Shown one piece after another: positions 16,791 to 26,281 of a stretch of DNA of 64,000 nt. Position numbers and translations under genes: made by a program. A model generated the notes under the pieces. It did not search any database. It was given only the letters and a program-made list of their open reading frames with translations, and was not told the origin of the DNA. The DNA is taken from assembly GCF_002135435.1 (NCBI RefSeq), contig NZ_NEGK01000003.1, positions 1 to 64,000 on the forward strand. Reading direction: 5' to 3'. The DNA comes from Acinetobacter sp. ANC 3813. GTDB lineage: Bacteria; Pseudomonadota; Gammaproteobacteria; Pseudomonadales; Moraxellaceae. Position 1 is the stretch's first letter. Every line of letters begins with the position of its first letter.

Positions 16791-17929
16791 TATTGTATTT
16801 TCACCAATCCAACCACACCCGAATTGCTCGGCTGAATATTGCCTAGCTCAACTTTAAAACCTTGCTGATTCAGCTGCTGGGTTAAATTTTGCAGCATGTC
16901 CGATGAACCCGCTTTTAATTCCATATTCAGCACAGACTGATCAAAGCTGACTCGGTTTGCTGTAATTTGATGCTGCATCAGCAGCGGCCCAACTCGGCTC
17001 AATAGTGAAAGCGCCTGTGCACTGCCTGTCTGATTTTGACGCAACTGCCCTTCAAATTGACTTTTTAGCGTTTGCTCAGTGACTGGATAGCTTTGACCAA
17101 ACCAATATTTAAACTGCTCAACAGCTTGTCCAGCCATTGCATTGGCGACTTGTTTATTTTGATACCATCGCACGGCATCATAACTAAACTGCACAATCAG
17201 CAGGCCCAGCAGGACTGCTGCGCAGGCTTTCCAATAGCCCGATATGCCCTGCTGATTTTTAGCTTTAGGCAAAGCATTAAAAGGATGCTGCTTGGCTATT
17301 TTAATCTCAGGAACTTGGCAATGAAAACTCTCAATCCGCTCTTCCGTAACGACAGCCCGCAGGCTATCCATCTGTTCGGATGTAAAATTGGTAATCTGAT
17401 AAATTGAATCAGACTGCTGAAAATCTAAATACAAAGACAAATCATCAATAGACTGGCCAAGATATTCGTTTTCACGTACCAGTAAATGTCCATTAATATT
17501 TGCAATTACCGCTTGCCCTTCTACAGGCACAGGCAGCAAGAGAAAATCCGGCAATAAAGCAGTGACTTTTACAGGTATTAAGGTTAAAGCATGCTGCAGT
17601 GTTTCTACCGCAGTATGAGCAATTCCCATCACTGTTAATTGCTCAGGATTCTGAAAGTGATGCAGGACTTTCATCGAATCCAAAGGCAGAATAATGTATT
17701 CTTCCAGCAGGTATTTCACACCTTCTGCACCCAGCTTTTTATATTGTGCTTTAGGTAAATTTTGCTGAATAAACTGCGCATCACGACTTGGAAAGAAGAC
17801 GGTTGCCTCTTTGCCATGAAACGGTCTCAAATCCTGAATCAATTGCTCAAGATTTGAAGACTGCTGCCAGTGCCCGCCATCTGACCACTGCCAAACCCCA
17901 TTGGCTTCAGGTGTCCATAAATACAACAT
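16790..17929 (-). CDS. gspL: Type II secretion system protein L
   Basis: A 379-residue protein with a cytoplasmic actin-like domain (residues 1 to about 230), a single membrane segment near residues 234-252 ('YWKACAAVLLGLLIVQFSY') and a periplasmic domain. GspL links the GspE ATPase to GspM and the pseudopilus platform. The N-terminus 'MLYLWTPEANGVWQWSDGG' is the divergent GspL opening of this lineage. It is translationally coupled to gspM. Confidence 0.85.
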   Translation of the reverse strand: MLYLWTPEANGVWQWSDGGHWQQSSNLEQLIQDLRPFHGKEATVFFPSRDAQFIQQNLPKAQYKKLGAEGVKYLLEEYIILPLDSMKVLHHFQNPEQLTVMGIAHTAVETLQHALTLIPVKVTALLPDFLLLPVPVEGQAVIANINGHLLVRENEYLGQSIDDLSLYLDFQQSDSIYQITNFTSEQMDSLRAVVTEERIESFHCQVPEIKIAKQHPFNALPKAKNQQGISGYWKACAAVLLGLLIVQFSYDAVRWYQNKQVANAMAGQAVEQFKYWFGQSYPVTEQTLKSQFEGQLRQNQTGSAQALSLLSRVGPLLMQHQITANRVSFDQSVLNMELKAGSSDMLQNLTQQLNQQGFKVELGNIQPSNSGVVGLVKIQ

Positions 17930-17958
17930 CGGTAATGTCTGCCGTTATAATTAATTTA

Positions 17959-18414
17959 TTATGCTGTTGGAATAAAACGTTTCATTTGTGTCGATAGTCC
18001 TGCCGCAATAACCGCCTGATCATAAATTCGAGCTTCTGCCAAAGCAAAAGGATTAAATGATTCTGCCAGCAGAATGGAGGCAATATGCGCCACAACATTC
18101 ATATGACATACCACTGCAACAGATTCATATGGCAAATGTGAAAGCCACTCAACCGCTGCATGCGCATCATCATCAGGTTTAATTGTATCGCAAATAACAA
18201 CCGGCACATCAGGAAAATATTGGCGTAAATGCTCCAAAGTTTCCTGCGCACGCAATAGCGGACTAACCACAAATACTTCTGGCTGAATTACATCCTTTAA
18301 AAGGCCAGCAGTTTGCTCTGCCTGAAGATGACCGCGCTGTGTCAATGGGCGCTTTGTGTCATTCCCCATCACTGGCGGTGCGGCTTCTCCATGGCGGACT
18401 AAAGTCAGTTGCAT
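17959..18414 (-). CDS. sixA: Phosphohistidine phosphatase SixA-like
   Basis: A 151-residue histidine phosphatase with the catalytic 'LVRHGEA' at the N-terminus (His8 nucleophile) and second histidine in 'VVCHMNVV'. SixA-type enzymes remove phosphate from histidine, for example on the Hpt domain of ArcB or on PtsP/NPr in enterobacteria; the partner here is unknown. AAAGGAAATTGT precedes the ATG. It lies just upstream of gspL on the same strand, with a 29-base gap. Confidence 0.88.
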   Translation of the reverse strand: MQLTLVRHGEAAPPVMGNDTKRPLTQRGHLQAEQTAGLLKDVIQPEVFVVSPLLRAQETLEHLRQYFPDVPVVICDTIKPDDDAHAAVEWLSHLPYESVAVVCHMNVVAHIASILLAESFNPFALAEARIYDQAVIAAGLSTQMKRFIPTA

Positions 18415-18516
18415 ACAATTTCCTTTTTTCTATGCTGCAGTGTATCTTCTGCGCATGACAATATCATTAGCTAAGGCCTCTGCGCCACAGAATAAGCATA
18501 ATATTCCAAAATCCGC

Positions 18517-19584
18517 TTATTGATGCGGCAATACAAATTCCACATCACTGCGATGACCATTTTTCATTAATGACAAGGCAATACTCAGCGGCGGCGCACC
18601 TTGAAAAATAACATCATACAAAGCGCATGTAATTGGCATATAGACAGCTAACTCTTCTGAACGCGCCTTAACCTGCACAATAGTGTTGATCCCTTCCGCC
18701 GTTTGCCCCAGTTCTTTCGTTGCCTGCTCTAAAGTCTTACCTAAACCTAAAGCAAATCCAACTTGGTAATTTCGGCTTAATGGGCTGCTGCAAGTCGCAA
18801 ATAAATCACCTACCCCAGACAACCCTAAGAATGTTAGCGGATTAGCACCTAATTCCACTGCAAAACGGCTCATTTCAGCCAATGCACGGGTCAAAATCAT
18901 GCTTTTGGTATTTTCACCTACGCCGTAGGCTGCAGCCATCCCCATTGCTACTGCATAGATATTTTTAAGCGCACCGCCAAGCTCTACGCCATGCACATCA
19001 TCACTGGCAAAAACGCGGAACAATGCACTATGCAAGGCCTGCTGCACTGCAAGACGCACCAGTTCCGATTTACTTGCAATTACAGTCCCTGCAGGCTGCC
19101 CCGCTACAATTTCTTTCGCCAGGTTCGGACCTGAAAGCACACCATAAGGCACTTCCGGCAGTACTTCACTAATAATGCCGCTCATAAAGCTAAATGTTTT
19201 AGCTTCAATGCCTTTAGTCAATGAAACTACGGCTTGTGAAGTAATAAATGGCTTAATTTGCTCCAGCACACTGCGAAAAGAATGGCTTGGAATCGCAACA
19301 AAAATAATATCACGATTGCAAACCGCCTCTTCTAAATCAGATGTCGCACGCAAGCCAGATTCCAACTGAAAATCTGGCAAATAGCGCTTATTGATATGTG
19401 ACTTATTAATATCAGCGGCCGCCTCTTCATCACGAATCCAAATCATCGTATCACAGCCATTGCGTACAGCCGTATTAGCCATTGCTGTTCCAAAACTGCC
19501 GCCGCCAAGCACCGTTACCCGTAATGCTGGCTGATTTGAAGCTGATGCTGGCGCAACCAAATCTGAAAATTTAAGTTCTGACAT
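18517..19584 (-). CDS. gpsA: Glycerol-3-phosphate dehydrogenase [NAD(P)+]
   Basis: Makes sn-glycerol 3-phosphate for phospholipid synthesis. The Rossmann motif 'VTVLGGGSFGTAMA' starts near residue 23 after a family-specific extension, and 'SLTKGIE', 'LSGPNLAKEI', 'GGALKNIYAVAMG' (catalytic Lys) and 'LSGVGDLFATCSS' are all present. 355 residues is slightly longer than E. coli GpsA because of the N-terminal extension. It is followed by sixA after about 100 bases. Confidence 0.95.
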   Translation of the reverse strand: MSELKFSDLVAPASASNQPALRVTVLGGGSFGTAMANTAVRNGCDTMIWIRDEEAAADINKSHINKRYLPDFQLESGLRATSDLEEAVCNRDIIFVAIPSHSFRSVLEQIKPFITSQAVVSLTKGIEAKTFSFMSGIISEVLPEVPYGVLSGPNLAKEIVAGQPAGTVIASKSELVRLAVQQALHSALFRVFASDDVHGVELGGALKNIYAVAMGMAAAYGVGENTKSMILTRALAEMSRFAVELGANPLTFLGLSGVGDLFATCSSPLSRNYQVGFALGLGKTLEQATKELGQTAEGINTIVQVKARSEELAVYMPITCALYDVIFQGAPPLSIALSLMKNGHRSDVEFVLPHQ

Positions 19585-19618
19585 TGTTTTTATTTCCCAA
19601 TACGCTCATTGCAACCGT

Positions 19619-20194
19619 TTATTTTTTCCAATCACTAACAAATTCTGAAACATTAATTTCCTGCCGCGGCGGAATCGCTTTGACAGCCGTGCCAATATAA
19701 ATAATCCCAGAAATCAGATCAGATTCAGTCAAACCCAAAGCTTGCTTAAATAGGGATGACTCCACCACTGCGCCGCTGCGCCACATCGTCGAAAAACCTT
19801 GCGCCTGCAAGGACAATAAAAAATTCTGCACTGCCGCACCCGAACTTAAGATTTGTTCAAAATGCGGTACTTTAGGATGATCTTGCAATTTGGTTAAAGC
19901 CAACACCAGCAAAGGCGCACGGAATGGATGATGCTTAACACGCTCCAATTGAGCCTCTTCCTGCTGACCAGTATCCGCCAAGGCTTGTGACAGAAGCTCG
20001 CCGAATGCCTCACGCTCAGCCTCTGGAATAACCACAAATCGCGTTGGCTTAAGACGATGATGATCCGGTGCTGTCAATGCAGCCAAAAATGCTAGTTCCA
20101 GCTGGGCTTTAGTCGGTGCAGGAGCAATTAAATGCCCGATAGATTGGCGATGATGAATATTTTGATGAACCGTTTCTACCGCTAAGTCTGACAT
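19619..20194 (-). CDS. Nitroreductase family protein (YdjA-like)
   Basis: A 191-residue FMN-dependent oxidoreductase of the small YdjA type. 'RQSIGHLIAPAPTKAQLELAFLAALTAPDHHRLKPTRF' holds the FMN phosphate-binding arginine region, and 'AAVQNFLLSLQAQGFSTMWRSG' and 'GIIYIGTAVK' complete the fold. The physiological substrate is unknown; the class reduces nitroaromatics and quinones in vitro. It lies 34 bases upstream of gpsA on the same strand and may be cotranscribed with it. Confidence 0.85.
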   Translation of the reverse strand: MSDLAVETVHQNIHHRQSIGHLIAPAPTKAQLELAFLAALTAPDHHRLKPTRFVVIPEAEREAFGELLSQALADTGQQEEAQLERVKHHPFRAPLLVLALTKLQDHPKVPHFEQILSSGAAVQNFLLSLQAQGFSTMWRSGAVVESSLFKQALGLTESDLISGIIYIGTAVKAIPPRQEINVSEFVSDWKK

Positions 20195-20413
20195 TGATTT
20201 TCTTTATCACTTAAATAATGCTGGCTCAAGATTAGCATACTCTCAAGTACTTACTCCATAAGGCTGAATCAAGGAAACTGATAAATCGCGAATGATTGCG
20301 ATATACAGTCGCTCTATAAAATGCAGCATAAGCAATACATTATCTCCTTATCTCCAATTCAAAGCTGTGCTCGAATATACACATTACGACCTTTATGAAT
20401 GATTGGAAAAATG

Positions 20414-20797
20414 ATGAAAAAAATATCCCTTATATGTACAGCTATCGCAGCATCAGTTTTATTAAGCGCTTGCGCATCAAATGCACCCACTCAATCACTC
20501 GCAATACAAAAAGCCAACAACCAATATGAAGTCACTGGCGTTGGAAAATCTGCATTAATTTCAAAAAACAATGCTATTAGCGCAGCCAACAGCAGCTGCG
20601 GCAAAAACGCAACACCTGTCATAAGTGATGAAAAAAGCGAATATAATGGTGCGTTAAAAGGCGTCTTGGATGAAAAAACTGGGCAAATGGTACAAGCTGC
20701 GGCGAGTCTTTTAGGTTCAATTACAGGTACTGGCGCCAGCATTAGCAAAGATGATGACTACCAAACTGTGCTCACTTTTACCTGCCAGGCTAAATAA
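20414..20797 (+). CDS. Small putative lipoprotein
   Basis: The frame is open from an ATG at 20399, but GGAAAA is best spaced for the ATG at 20414 (20411 is also possible), which starts a short lipoprotein signal 'MKKISLICTAIAASVLLSAC'. The mature part is about 108 residues, Ser/Ala-rich, with two further cysteines. It resembles the small YecR-like or conserved Acinetobacter lipoproteins, but I cannot name a domain. It faces rhlB across a shared terminator. Confidence 0.7.
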   Translation: MKKISLICTAIAASVLLSACASNAPTQSLAIQKANNQYEVTGVGKSALISKNNAISAANSSCGKNATPVISDEKSEYNGALKGVLDEKTGQMVQAAASLLGSITGTGASISKDDDYQTVLTFTCQAK

Positions 20798-20817
20798 ACC
20801 TAAAACAAATTTCATCG

Positions 20818-20850
20818 ATAAAAAAACCGCTCAATGAGCGGTTTTTTTAT
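20818..20850. terminator. Bidirectional terminator between the lipoprotein gene and rhlB
   Basis: AAAAAACCGCTCA-ATG-AGCGGTTTTTTT forms a strong hairpin with A and T runs on both sides, serving two convergent genes. Confidence 0.9.
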
Positions 20851-20860
20851 TTCAGCAAAA

Positions 20861-22012
20861 TTAGCAATAACCCTCTAAACGGGTTAATGGCAGTTTTTGA
20901 CCAATTGCTTTCTCAATTTCTGGAAGATAAAACGCATCATCTTCTGACAGGAAACTAATACTTACACCGCGCGAACCCGCACGGCCAGTACGGCCAATAC
21001 GATGCACATAATCATCAGACTGTTCTGGCAAAGTAAAGTTCACTACATGCGAAACACCATCTACATGGATGCCGCGGCCAGCAACATCTGTTGCAATCAT
21101 AATGTTGTGCTTACCGTTTTTAAACTGATCCAGCATTTTCAGGCGTTTATCCTGCGCAATCTCACCTGACAGCATGACGACTTTATAATCATCCCGCTTC
21201 AAATGATCATAGAGCTTGCGCACTTGATCGCGGCGGTTAGCAAAAATCATGACTTTTTCAATCGGCTCATCGCGCAAGATTTCTTGCAGCAGTTTGTATT
21301 TATCAGATTTTGCAACCATGTAAACGCGCTGCTCTACATCTGCATTAGTTTTCTTTTCTGGTTCAATTTCAACTGTGACAGGTTCAAACAGCCATTGCTG
21401 AGCCAAATTCAATACATCATAACTAAAGGTTGCAGAGAACATTAAGGTTTGACGCTGCTCTTTTCGCGGTGAAAAACGTACAATACGCTTTACTGAAGGG
21501 ATAAAGCCCATGTCCAAAAGACGGTCAGCCTCATCAATCACCAAAAATTCAATTTGATCCAGCCAAACTTCTTTTTGCTCGACTAAATCAATCAATCGGC
21601 CTGGTGTCGCCACAATAATATCAACAAAATTCTTTGCTAACTGACCCTTTTGTTTATCAAAATCGACGCCGCCCAGCAAAGTCACTACATGCAGGTCAGT
21701 AAATTTTGTCAATTCTTTTGCATCGCTTTCAATTTGCAGCGCAAGTTCGCGTGTAGGCGCCAAAATCAATGCACGCGGCTCACCGCGGAAACGCTCAGTC
21801 TGAATTGGGTTATGCAGCAAATCATTAATTACACTGACTAAGAAGGCAGCAGTCTTCCCTGTCCCCGTCTGTGCACGGCCAATGGCATCATGCCCAGCCA
21901 AAGTAAATTGCAATACTTTTTGCTGGATTGGCGTCATTTCTTTGAAACCCAAAGCATCAATTGCTTGTTTCAATTGCGGATGTAAATTTAAGGTTTCAAA
22001 ACCAGATGACAT
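20861..22012 (-). CDS. rhlB: DEAD-box RNA helicase, RhlB-like
   Basis: A 383-residue DEAD-box helicase with all motifs: Q motif 'TPIQQKVL', motif I 'AQTGTGKTAA', Ia 'PTRELALQ', motif II 'DEAD', III 'SAT', V 'ATDVAGRGIHV' and VI 'HRIGRTGRAG'. The short length without a long basic C-terminal tail fits RhlB, the helicase that unwinds RNA for the degradosome, better than RhlE or SrmB. The paralogue name is inferred from length and N-terminal sequence. Confidence 0.85.
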   Translation of the reverse strand: MSSGFETLNLHPQLKQAIDALGFKEMTPIQQKVLQFTLAGHDAIGRAQTGTGKTAAFLVSVINDLLHNPIQTERFRGEPRALILAPTRELALQIESDAKELTKFTDLHVVTLLGGVDFDKQKGQLAKNFVDIIVATPGRLIDLVEQKEVWLDQIEFLVIDEADRLLDMGFIPSVKRIVRFSPRKEQRQTLMFSATFSYDVLNLAQQWLFEPVTVEIEPEKKTNADVEQRVYMVAKSDKYKLLQEILRDEPIEKVMIFANRRDQVRKLYDHLKRDDYKVVMLSGEIAQDKRLKMLDQFKNGKHNIMIATDVAGRGIHVDGVSHVVNFTLPEQSDDYVHRIGRTGRAGSRGVSISFLSEDDAFYLPEIEKAIGQKLPLTRLEGYC

Positions 22013-22062
22013 ATAAATGTGCTCTAAGGTAGGTAATCACAAAACTTGGATCATTATAAACA

Positions 22063-22098
22063 AAAAACGCCCCAATTTACATTGGAGCGTTTTTAAGA
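22063..22098. terminator. Terminator of the cold shock gene
   Basis: AAAACGCTCCAATGTAAATTGGAGCGTTTTT is a strong hairpin just past the stop codon of the minus-strand cold shock gene. It can work in both directions. Confidence 0.85.
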
Positions 22099-22110
22099 CT
22101 TATTAGACGA

Positions 22111-22323
22111 TTAGTCTAACGGCTGAACTTCTTCAGCTTGGAAGCCTTTTTGACCTTTTACTACGCTGAATTCAACGCGTTGGCCGTCACGAAGTGAACG
22201 GTGGCCGTCACCTTGGATAGCGCGGAAGTGAACGAATACATCGTCGCCGCCGTTGCGTTGAATAAAGCCGAAACCTTTAGTGTCGTTGAACCATTTAACA
22301 ACGCCTTGTTCACGTGCTGTCAT
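22111..22323 (-). CDS. Cold shock domain protein (CspA family)
   Basis: A 70-residue single-OB-fold protein with both RNA-binding motifs, RNP1 'KGFGFIQ' and RNP2 'VFVHFRAI'. Such proteins bind single-stranded RNA and act as RNA chaperones. The ATG follows 'GAGGATTAACTT'. The 385-base upstream spacer leaves room for the long leader typical of cold-inducible csp genes, but no cold box could be confirmed by eye. Confidence 0.95.
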   Translation of the reverse strand: MTAREQGVVKWFNDTKGFGFIQRNGGDDVFVHFRAIQGDGHRSLRDGQRVEFSVVKGQKGFQAEEVQPLD

Positions 22324-22708
22324 AAGTTAATCCTCATTGTAAAGCATAAAAAGGACAACCCGGTGTTGCAAACAGCAGAGCAAACAAAGTTAAAAATGTT
22401 ATTATTTCTAAGCTTGTAATCATTCTGTAAAACTATTAACAAAATCCCGGTTACATCCATTTGAAATAGGGCGATAAGCAACATTTGCCTATCTGAAATC
22501 CTAAATTCGCATCGAGCTTAACATGGGTAATCCATAATTAATAGAACTTTTTTCGTCAAATGTGATTTTATCTCATATTATTTTTTCACAAGCTTACAGT
22601 TTATTTCTAAGAAGCATGAAAGCGAAAATATTCTGCATTTGATTTGGGATTTGGCATTCAATTTGCTAACATTTCAATTCTGCTGAAAAACTGCGAATAC
22701 CTTTTGTT
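22324..22708. other. Spacer between the cold shock gene and the TusA-like gene
   Basis: This AT-rich 385-base spacer lies between two divergent genes and must contain the promoters of both. I see no convincing ORF, hairpin terminator or repeat in it. Confidence 0.5.
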
Positions 22709-22942
22709 ATGACTGAAAATTCTTTAACGGCCATTATTGTTGATGCGATGGGCAAACCCTGCCCCATGCCTCTGCTCATGCTGAAAAAAGCATTGAAGAA
22801 TAATGCTGGTAAAGTTTTTTTGCTGAAGTCGTCAGATCCACACAGTCAGCAAGACGTTTCACGTTATTGTCAACTGCATGATTTAGACTGCCGCCCGCAC
22901 AAAATTTCAGATTATGAATATCACTACTTAATTGAATCTTAA
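22709..22942 (+). CDS. TusA-family sulfurtransferase (SirA-like)
   Basis: A 77-residue protein of the TusA/SirA fold with the defining 'CPMPLLMLKKAL' motif, in which the first cysteine carries the persulfide. TusA proteins relay sulfur for tRNA 2-thiolation and for cofactor synthesis. Several paralogues exist in most genomes, so the exact pathway is open. It is monocistronic, 141 bases upstream of rpoH. Confidence 0.85.
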   Translation: MTENSLTAIIVDAMGKPCPMPLLMLKKALKNNAGKVFLLKSSDPHSQQDVSRYCQLHDLDCRPHKISDYEYHYLIES

Positions 22943-23083
22943 ATATTTTCAGTTAAACTAAAAGCCTTCACAATCATATAAAAGTTTACATTTCTCTACC
23001 CAATTTTCCATAATTCAGGTAAATATTGGATTAAGATAAATCTTAATTAGTAGGTTAAACCCTTTTACTCTCAAGGAGAACAC

Positions 23084-23953
23084 ATGAGTGACAGCAGCAA
23101 TCAATTGATGCCCCTGTCATTGTCGGCACCGGGGGTGAATCTTGGTGCATACATCAGTACCGTTAACCAGATTCCTATTTTGACAGCCGAACAAGAAAAA
23201 GAGCTGGCGGAACGCTATTATTACGAACAGGACTTAGATGCTGCAAAAATGCTCGTCATGTCCCATTTGCGTTTTGTTGTGCATATTGCACGCAGTTATG
23301 CGGGTTATGGCCTGCCGCAAGGCGATTTAATTCAAGAAGGCAATTTAGGCTTAATGAAAGCCGTGAAACGCTTTGACCCGAATATGGGCGTACGTTTAGT
23401 ATCCTTTGCCGTACACTGGATTAAAGCTGAAATTCATGAATATGTGATTCGCAACTGGCGTATTGTAAAAATTGCGACTACAAAAGCACAGCGTAAACTC
23501 TTTTTTAACTTACGCAGTCTGAAAAAATCATCAAAAAAACTGACTTTGGCTGAAGCGCAGTCCATTGCAGAAGATTTGAACGTAACCGCCGAACAAGTGC
23601 TTGAAATGGAAGGCCGCTTAACTGCGTATGATGCAGCCTTTGAAGCGCAAGGTGATGATGACGATGAAGGCTCAACGCATGTTGCTCCTGCATTGTATTT
23701 AGAAGATAACCGCTATGACCCTGCTCGTCTGGTAGAAAATGAAGACTACGAAGAGCAAAGCACTTCTGCCCTGCATGATGCAATGGATCAGCTCGATGAC
23801 CGTTCGCGAAATATTTTGCAGCGCCGTTGGCTGGACGATGAAAAATCAACTTTGCACGAATTGGCAGCCGAATATAACGTTTCTGCAGAACGTATCCGCC
23901 AGCTTGAAAAAAATGCAATGGAAAAAATTAAAGTTGCTATGTCTTCTAACTAA
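23084..23953 (+). CDS. rpoH: RNA polymerase heat shock sigma factor RpoH (sigma-32)
   Basis: A 289-residue group 3 sigma factor with region 1.2 '[14 protein letters not shown]', region 2 '[12 protein letters not shown]...[14 protein letters not shown]' and '[14 protein letters not shown]', the RpoH box near '[13 protein letters not shown]', and region 4 '[28 protein letters not shown]'. It directs RNA polymerase to chaperone and protease genes after heat stress. AAGGAG lies seven bases before the ATG. A matching sigma-32 promoter stands before clpB in this window. Confidence 0.97.
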   Translation: MSDSSNQLMPLSLSAPGVNLGAYISTVNQIPILTAEQEKELAERYYYEQDLDAAKMLVMSHLRFVVHIARSYAGYGLPQGDLIQEGNLGLMKAVKRFDPNMGVRLVSFAVHWIKAEIHEYVIRNWRIVKIATTKAQRKLFFNLRSLKKSSKKLTLAEAQSIAEDLNVTAEQVLEMEGRLTAYDAAFEAQGDDDDEGSTHVAPALYLEDNRYDPARLVENEDYEEQSTSALHDAMDQLDDRSRNILQRRWLDDEKSTLHELAAEYNVSAERIRQLEKNAMEKIKVAMSSN

Positions 23954-23969
23954 TAAAACCATTTATCTT

Positions 23970-23997
23970 AAAAAAGCGCTTCGGCGCTTTTTTTATT
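23970..23997 (+). terminator. Terminator of rpoH
   Basis: AAAAAAGCGC-TTCG-GCGCTTTTTTT is a compact stem with an ultrastable TTCG loop and a T run, 17 bases past the stop. Confidence 0.9.
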
Positions 23998-24070
23998 GTC
24001 AAACTTTAAGCCTTTCATTATAGTGCCCCAAAATTATAAAATTTATTCAATAAAAACAAAAAGGTGGACT

Positions 24071-24589
24071 ATGACCGTAATTTATCAGCAAAATTCTGAA
24101 CTCTTAGAAAAAATCTTCAGTGAGCCCCACTCTATTCGACTGCCTCTCTACAACATGCTGATAAAAAATATTAGCAATCTGGTCAGCATTTCCACAGATT
24201 TAGGCAAATGCAATTGCCATGATGTCGCAGCATTTATGCATTTCTTAAAAACACCCTATATTACGGATTTAGATAAAAACGCCTTACAGCAAAACTCTAG
24301 TAAAGAATGGATTGACTATTTTTACACCCAGTACAAAGTTTGGGACGGCGTATCAGCTATACCAGCAGGTAAAGTTATTGGATTTCATAATCCGCAAAAT
24401 ACCATTAGCCATAACGGTGTATTTCACAGTGCATTTTCTATGGGCGGCACACTGGTTCGTGCAGTCAACAGCTTAACCTTAGGTAATGGCTGGAAAACAG
24501 CTGATCTTACTCAAAGTATTCAAATTAACGCGAATGGCACAATGGATTACAACGGCGCTTCAGTAGTTGTTTATATTTCTGACCGCTAA
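24071..24589 (+). CDS. Uncharacterised protein with conserved-looking Cys/His positions
   Basis: The ORF is open from 23996, but that part overlaps the rpoH terminator; AAGGTGG before the ATG at 24071 marks the real start. The 172-residue product has no signal peptide or membrane segment. A 'GKCNCHDVAAF' segment near residue 60 and 'HNGVFHSAFSMGG' near residue 120, with 'LGNGW' behind, could be the Cys and His of a papain/NlpC-like fold. This is a guess from spacing only. No partner gene is adjacent. Confidence 0.6.
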   Translation: MTVIYQQNSELLEKIFSEPHSIRLPLYNMLIKNISNLVSISTDLGKCNCHDVAAFMHFLKTPYITDLDKNALQQNSSKEWIDYFYTQYKVWDGVSAIPAGKVIGFHNPQNTISHNGVFHSAFSMGGTLVRAVNSLTLGNGWKTADLTQSIQINANGTMDYNGASVVVYISDR

Positions 24590-24795
24590 ACAATGGCGAA
24601 CTTGTACACATATGATCTGGCAAACTCAAATGCTTTCTTAAAATACTTGCATATGCTGAACTGACTCTGCGCATTCATAAACAATCGCCATGCAATGCCA
24701 TCTTGATTTTTCAATTAATTTATCCCTTTCAAGCTTAACGCTCTACCTTAAATATGCTAAGGTGGAGCGCAAATTTTACCAAGGGCATCTGATGT

Positions 24796-25161
24796 ATGTG
24801 GATTGGAATTTCTGCTATTAACCTCGCTCTAGCCGTCATGCTTGGCGCATTTGGCGCACATGGTTTAAAAAAAATTGCCACAGCTGAACAGCTGGCATGG
24901 TGGCAAACAGCAACCGATTATTTTTTCTATCATGCACTCGGCCTGCTGGCCTTAGCCATCATCAGCAAGATCATTCCTCAACTTCCAATCAAAGTCAGTT
25001 TTTGGCTCATTCAGACCGGAATTTTATTTTTCTGCGGTTCCCTCTACATCATGGCTTTAGGCCTGCCGCGCATCTTGGGCGCTATTACACCCATTGGCGG
25101 CGCACTGATGATATTAGGCTGGCTCATCTTGGCATGGAACGCTTTTAAATACGCAAAATAA
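24796..25161 (+). CDS. DUF423 family inner membrane protein
   Basis: A 121-residue protein with four membrane segments and the family signature 'LGAFGAHGLKK...WWQTATDYFFYHALGLL'. AAGGG lies ten bases before the ATG. The function is unknown (YgdD in E. coli). It is 16 bases upstream of thiS and is probably cotranscribed with the thiazole genes. Confidence 0.88.
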   Translation: MWIGISAINLALAVMLGAFGAHGLKKIATAEQLAWWQTATDYFFYHALGLLALAIISKIIPQLPIKVSFWLIQTGILFFCGSLYIMALGLPRILGAITPIGGALMILGWLILAWNAFKYAK

Positions 25162-25177
25162 ACCCCTCGAGATTTTT

Positions 25178-25375
25178 ATGCATATTTACCTGAACGGCGA
25201 GCAGCAGCAAACGTCTTGCCAAAATCTATTCGAACTTATTCAAGAACTTGCACTGGAAGGCAAACGCTTTGCAGTTGAAAAGAATGAAATGATCATTCCG
25301 AAAAGCAAATTAGAGCAAACTGCCATTTGCGATGCAGATCGCATTGAAATCATTCATGCCGTTGGCGGCGGCTAA
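25178..25375 (+). CDS. thiS: Sulfur carrier protein ThiS
   Basis: A 65-residue ubiquitin-like sulfur carrier ending in the obligatory Gly-Gly ('HAVGGG'), which is adenylated and converted to a thiocarboxylate for thiazole synthesis. It is followed after 12 bases by thiG, its functional partner. Confidence 0.94.
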   Translation: MHIYLNGEQQQTSCQNLFELIQELALEGKRFAVEKNEMIIPKSKLEQTAICDADRIEIIHAVGGG

Positions 25376-25387
25376 GCTGGAGTTCCC

Positions 25388-26170
25388 ATGGAAGATACTA
25401 TTAAAATCGGTTCACGCACATTCAACTCACGTCTTTTGGTGGGTACTGGCAAATATAAAGATTTGCATGAAACAGATTTAGCCCTTCAAGCCAGCGGCGC
25501 AGAGATTGTCACTGTCGCCATCCGCCGTGTAAACATTGGACAGCATCCTGATCAGCCCAATTTGCTTTCTGTGGTTCCGCCAGAAAAATACACCCTTTTG
25601 CCCAATACAGCAGGTTGTTTCGATTCGAATAGCGCTGTACGCACCTGCATGCTGGCGCGTGAATTATTAGACGGCCATAATTTAGTGAAATTAGAAGTTT
25701 TAGGCGATGAAAAGACGCTTTACCCGAATGTCACTGAAACACTCAAAGCTGCACGCACATTAATTGACGATGGCTTTGAAGTGATGGTTTATACTTCAGA
25801 TGACCCAATTGTGGCGCAAGAACTGGAAAGCATGGGCTGTGTAGCAATTATGCCTTTAGGCAGTTTAATTGGTTCTGGTTTGGGTATTTTAAACCCGCAT
25901 ACCCTGTCTATTATTAAAGAAAACGCCAAAGTTCCTGTACTGGTCGATGCCGGTGTAGGCACTGCCAGTGATGCAGCCATTGCCATGGAATTGGGCTGTG
26001 ACGGTGTATTGATGAATACGGCGATTGCAGCCGCGCAAAACCCTATTTTAATGGCATCTGCGATGAAAAAAGCAGTTGAAGCTGGACGTGAAGCTTTTCT
26101 TGCAGGCCGTATGCCACGTAAACGCATGGCAAATTCCAGCTCTCCTGAAACAGGCTATTTCTTTAAATAA
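25388..26170 (+). CDS. thiG: Thiazole synthase
   Basis: Condenses 1-deoxy-D-xylulose 5-phosphate with dehydroglycine and ThiS-borne sulfur to form the thiazole of thiamine. The 260-residue TIM barrel includes '[10 protein letters not shown]', '[15 protein letters not shown]' (the Schiff-base Lys region), '[12 protein letters not shown]' and '[17 protein letters not shown]'. It lies in a DUF423-thiS-thiG operon. No TPP riboswitch is visible upstream. Confidence 0.96.
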   Translation: MEDTIKIGSRTFNSRLLVGTGKYKDLHETDLALQASGAEIVTVAIRRVNIGQHPDQPNLLSVVPPEKYTLLPNTAGCFDSNSAVRTCMLARELLDGHNLVKLEVLGDEKTLYPNVTETLKAARTLIDDGFEVMVYTSDDPIVAQELESMGCVAIMPLGSLIGSGLGILNPHTLSIIKENAKVPVLVDAGVGTASDAAIAMELGCDGVLMNTAIAAAQNPILMASAMKKAVEAGREAFLAGRMPRKRMANSSSPETGYFFK

Positions 26171-26187
26171 TCAGCTGGAAATATTCA

Positions 26188-26215
26188 GCAAAAGGATTCT
26201 TCGGAATCCTTTTTA
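26188..26215 (+). terminator. Terminator of the thiS-thiG operon
   Basis: AAAAGGATTC-TTC-GGAATCCTTTTT forms a good hairpin with T run about 20 bases after the thiG stop. Confidence 0.85.
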
Positions 26216-26281
26216 CGTTTCAATCGTGTATTTTTCTTTTTTCGAGATCTACTTTTATACATAATTTGCTATGCTCTTGAG

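Noticed and set aside
23505..23918. 137-codon minus-strand frame inside rpoH
   Set aside because: Entirely antisense to a strongly conserved gene and without a plausible start site.
25162..25177. TPP riboswitch before thiS
   Set aside because: The gap between the DUF423 gene and thiS is only 16 bases and no conserved thi-box elements are seen upstream of the operon.
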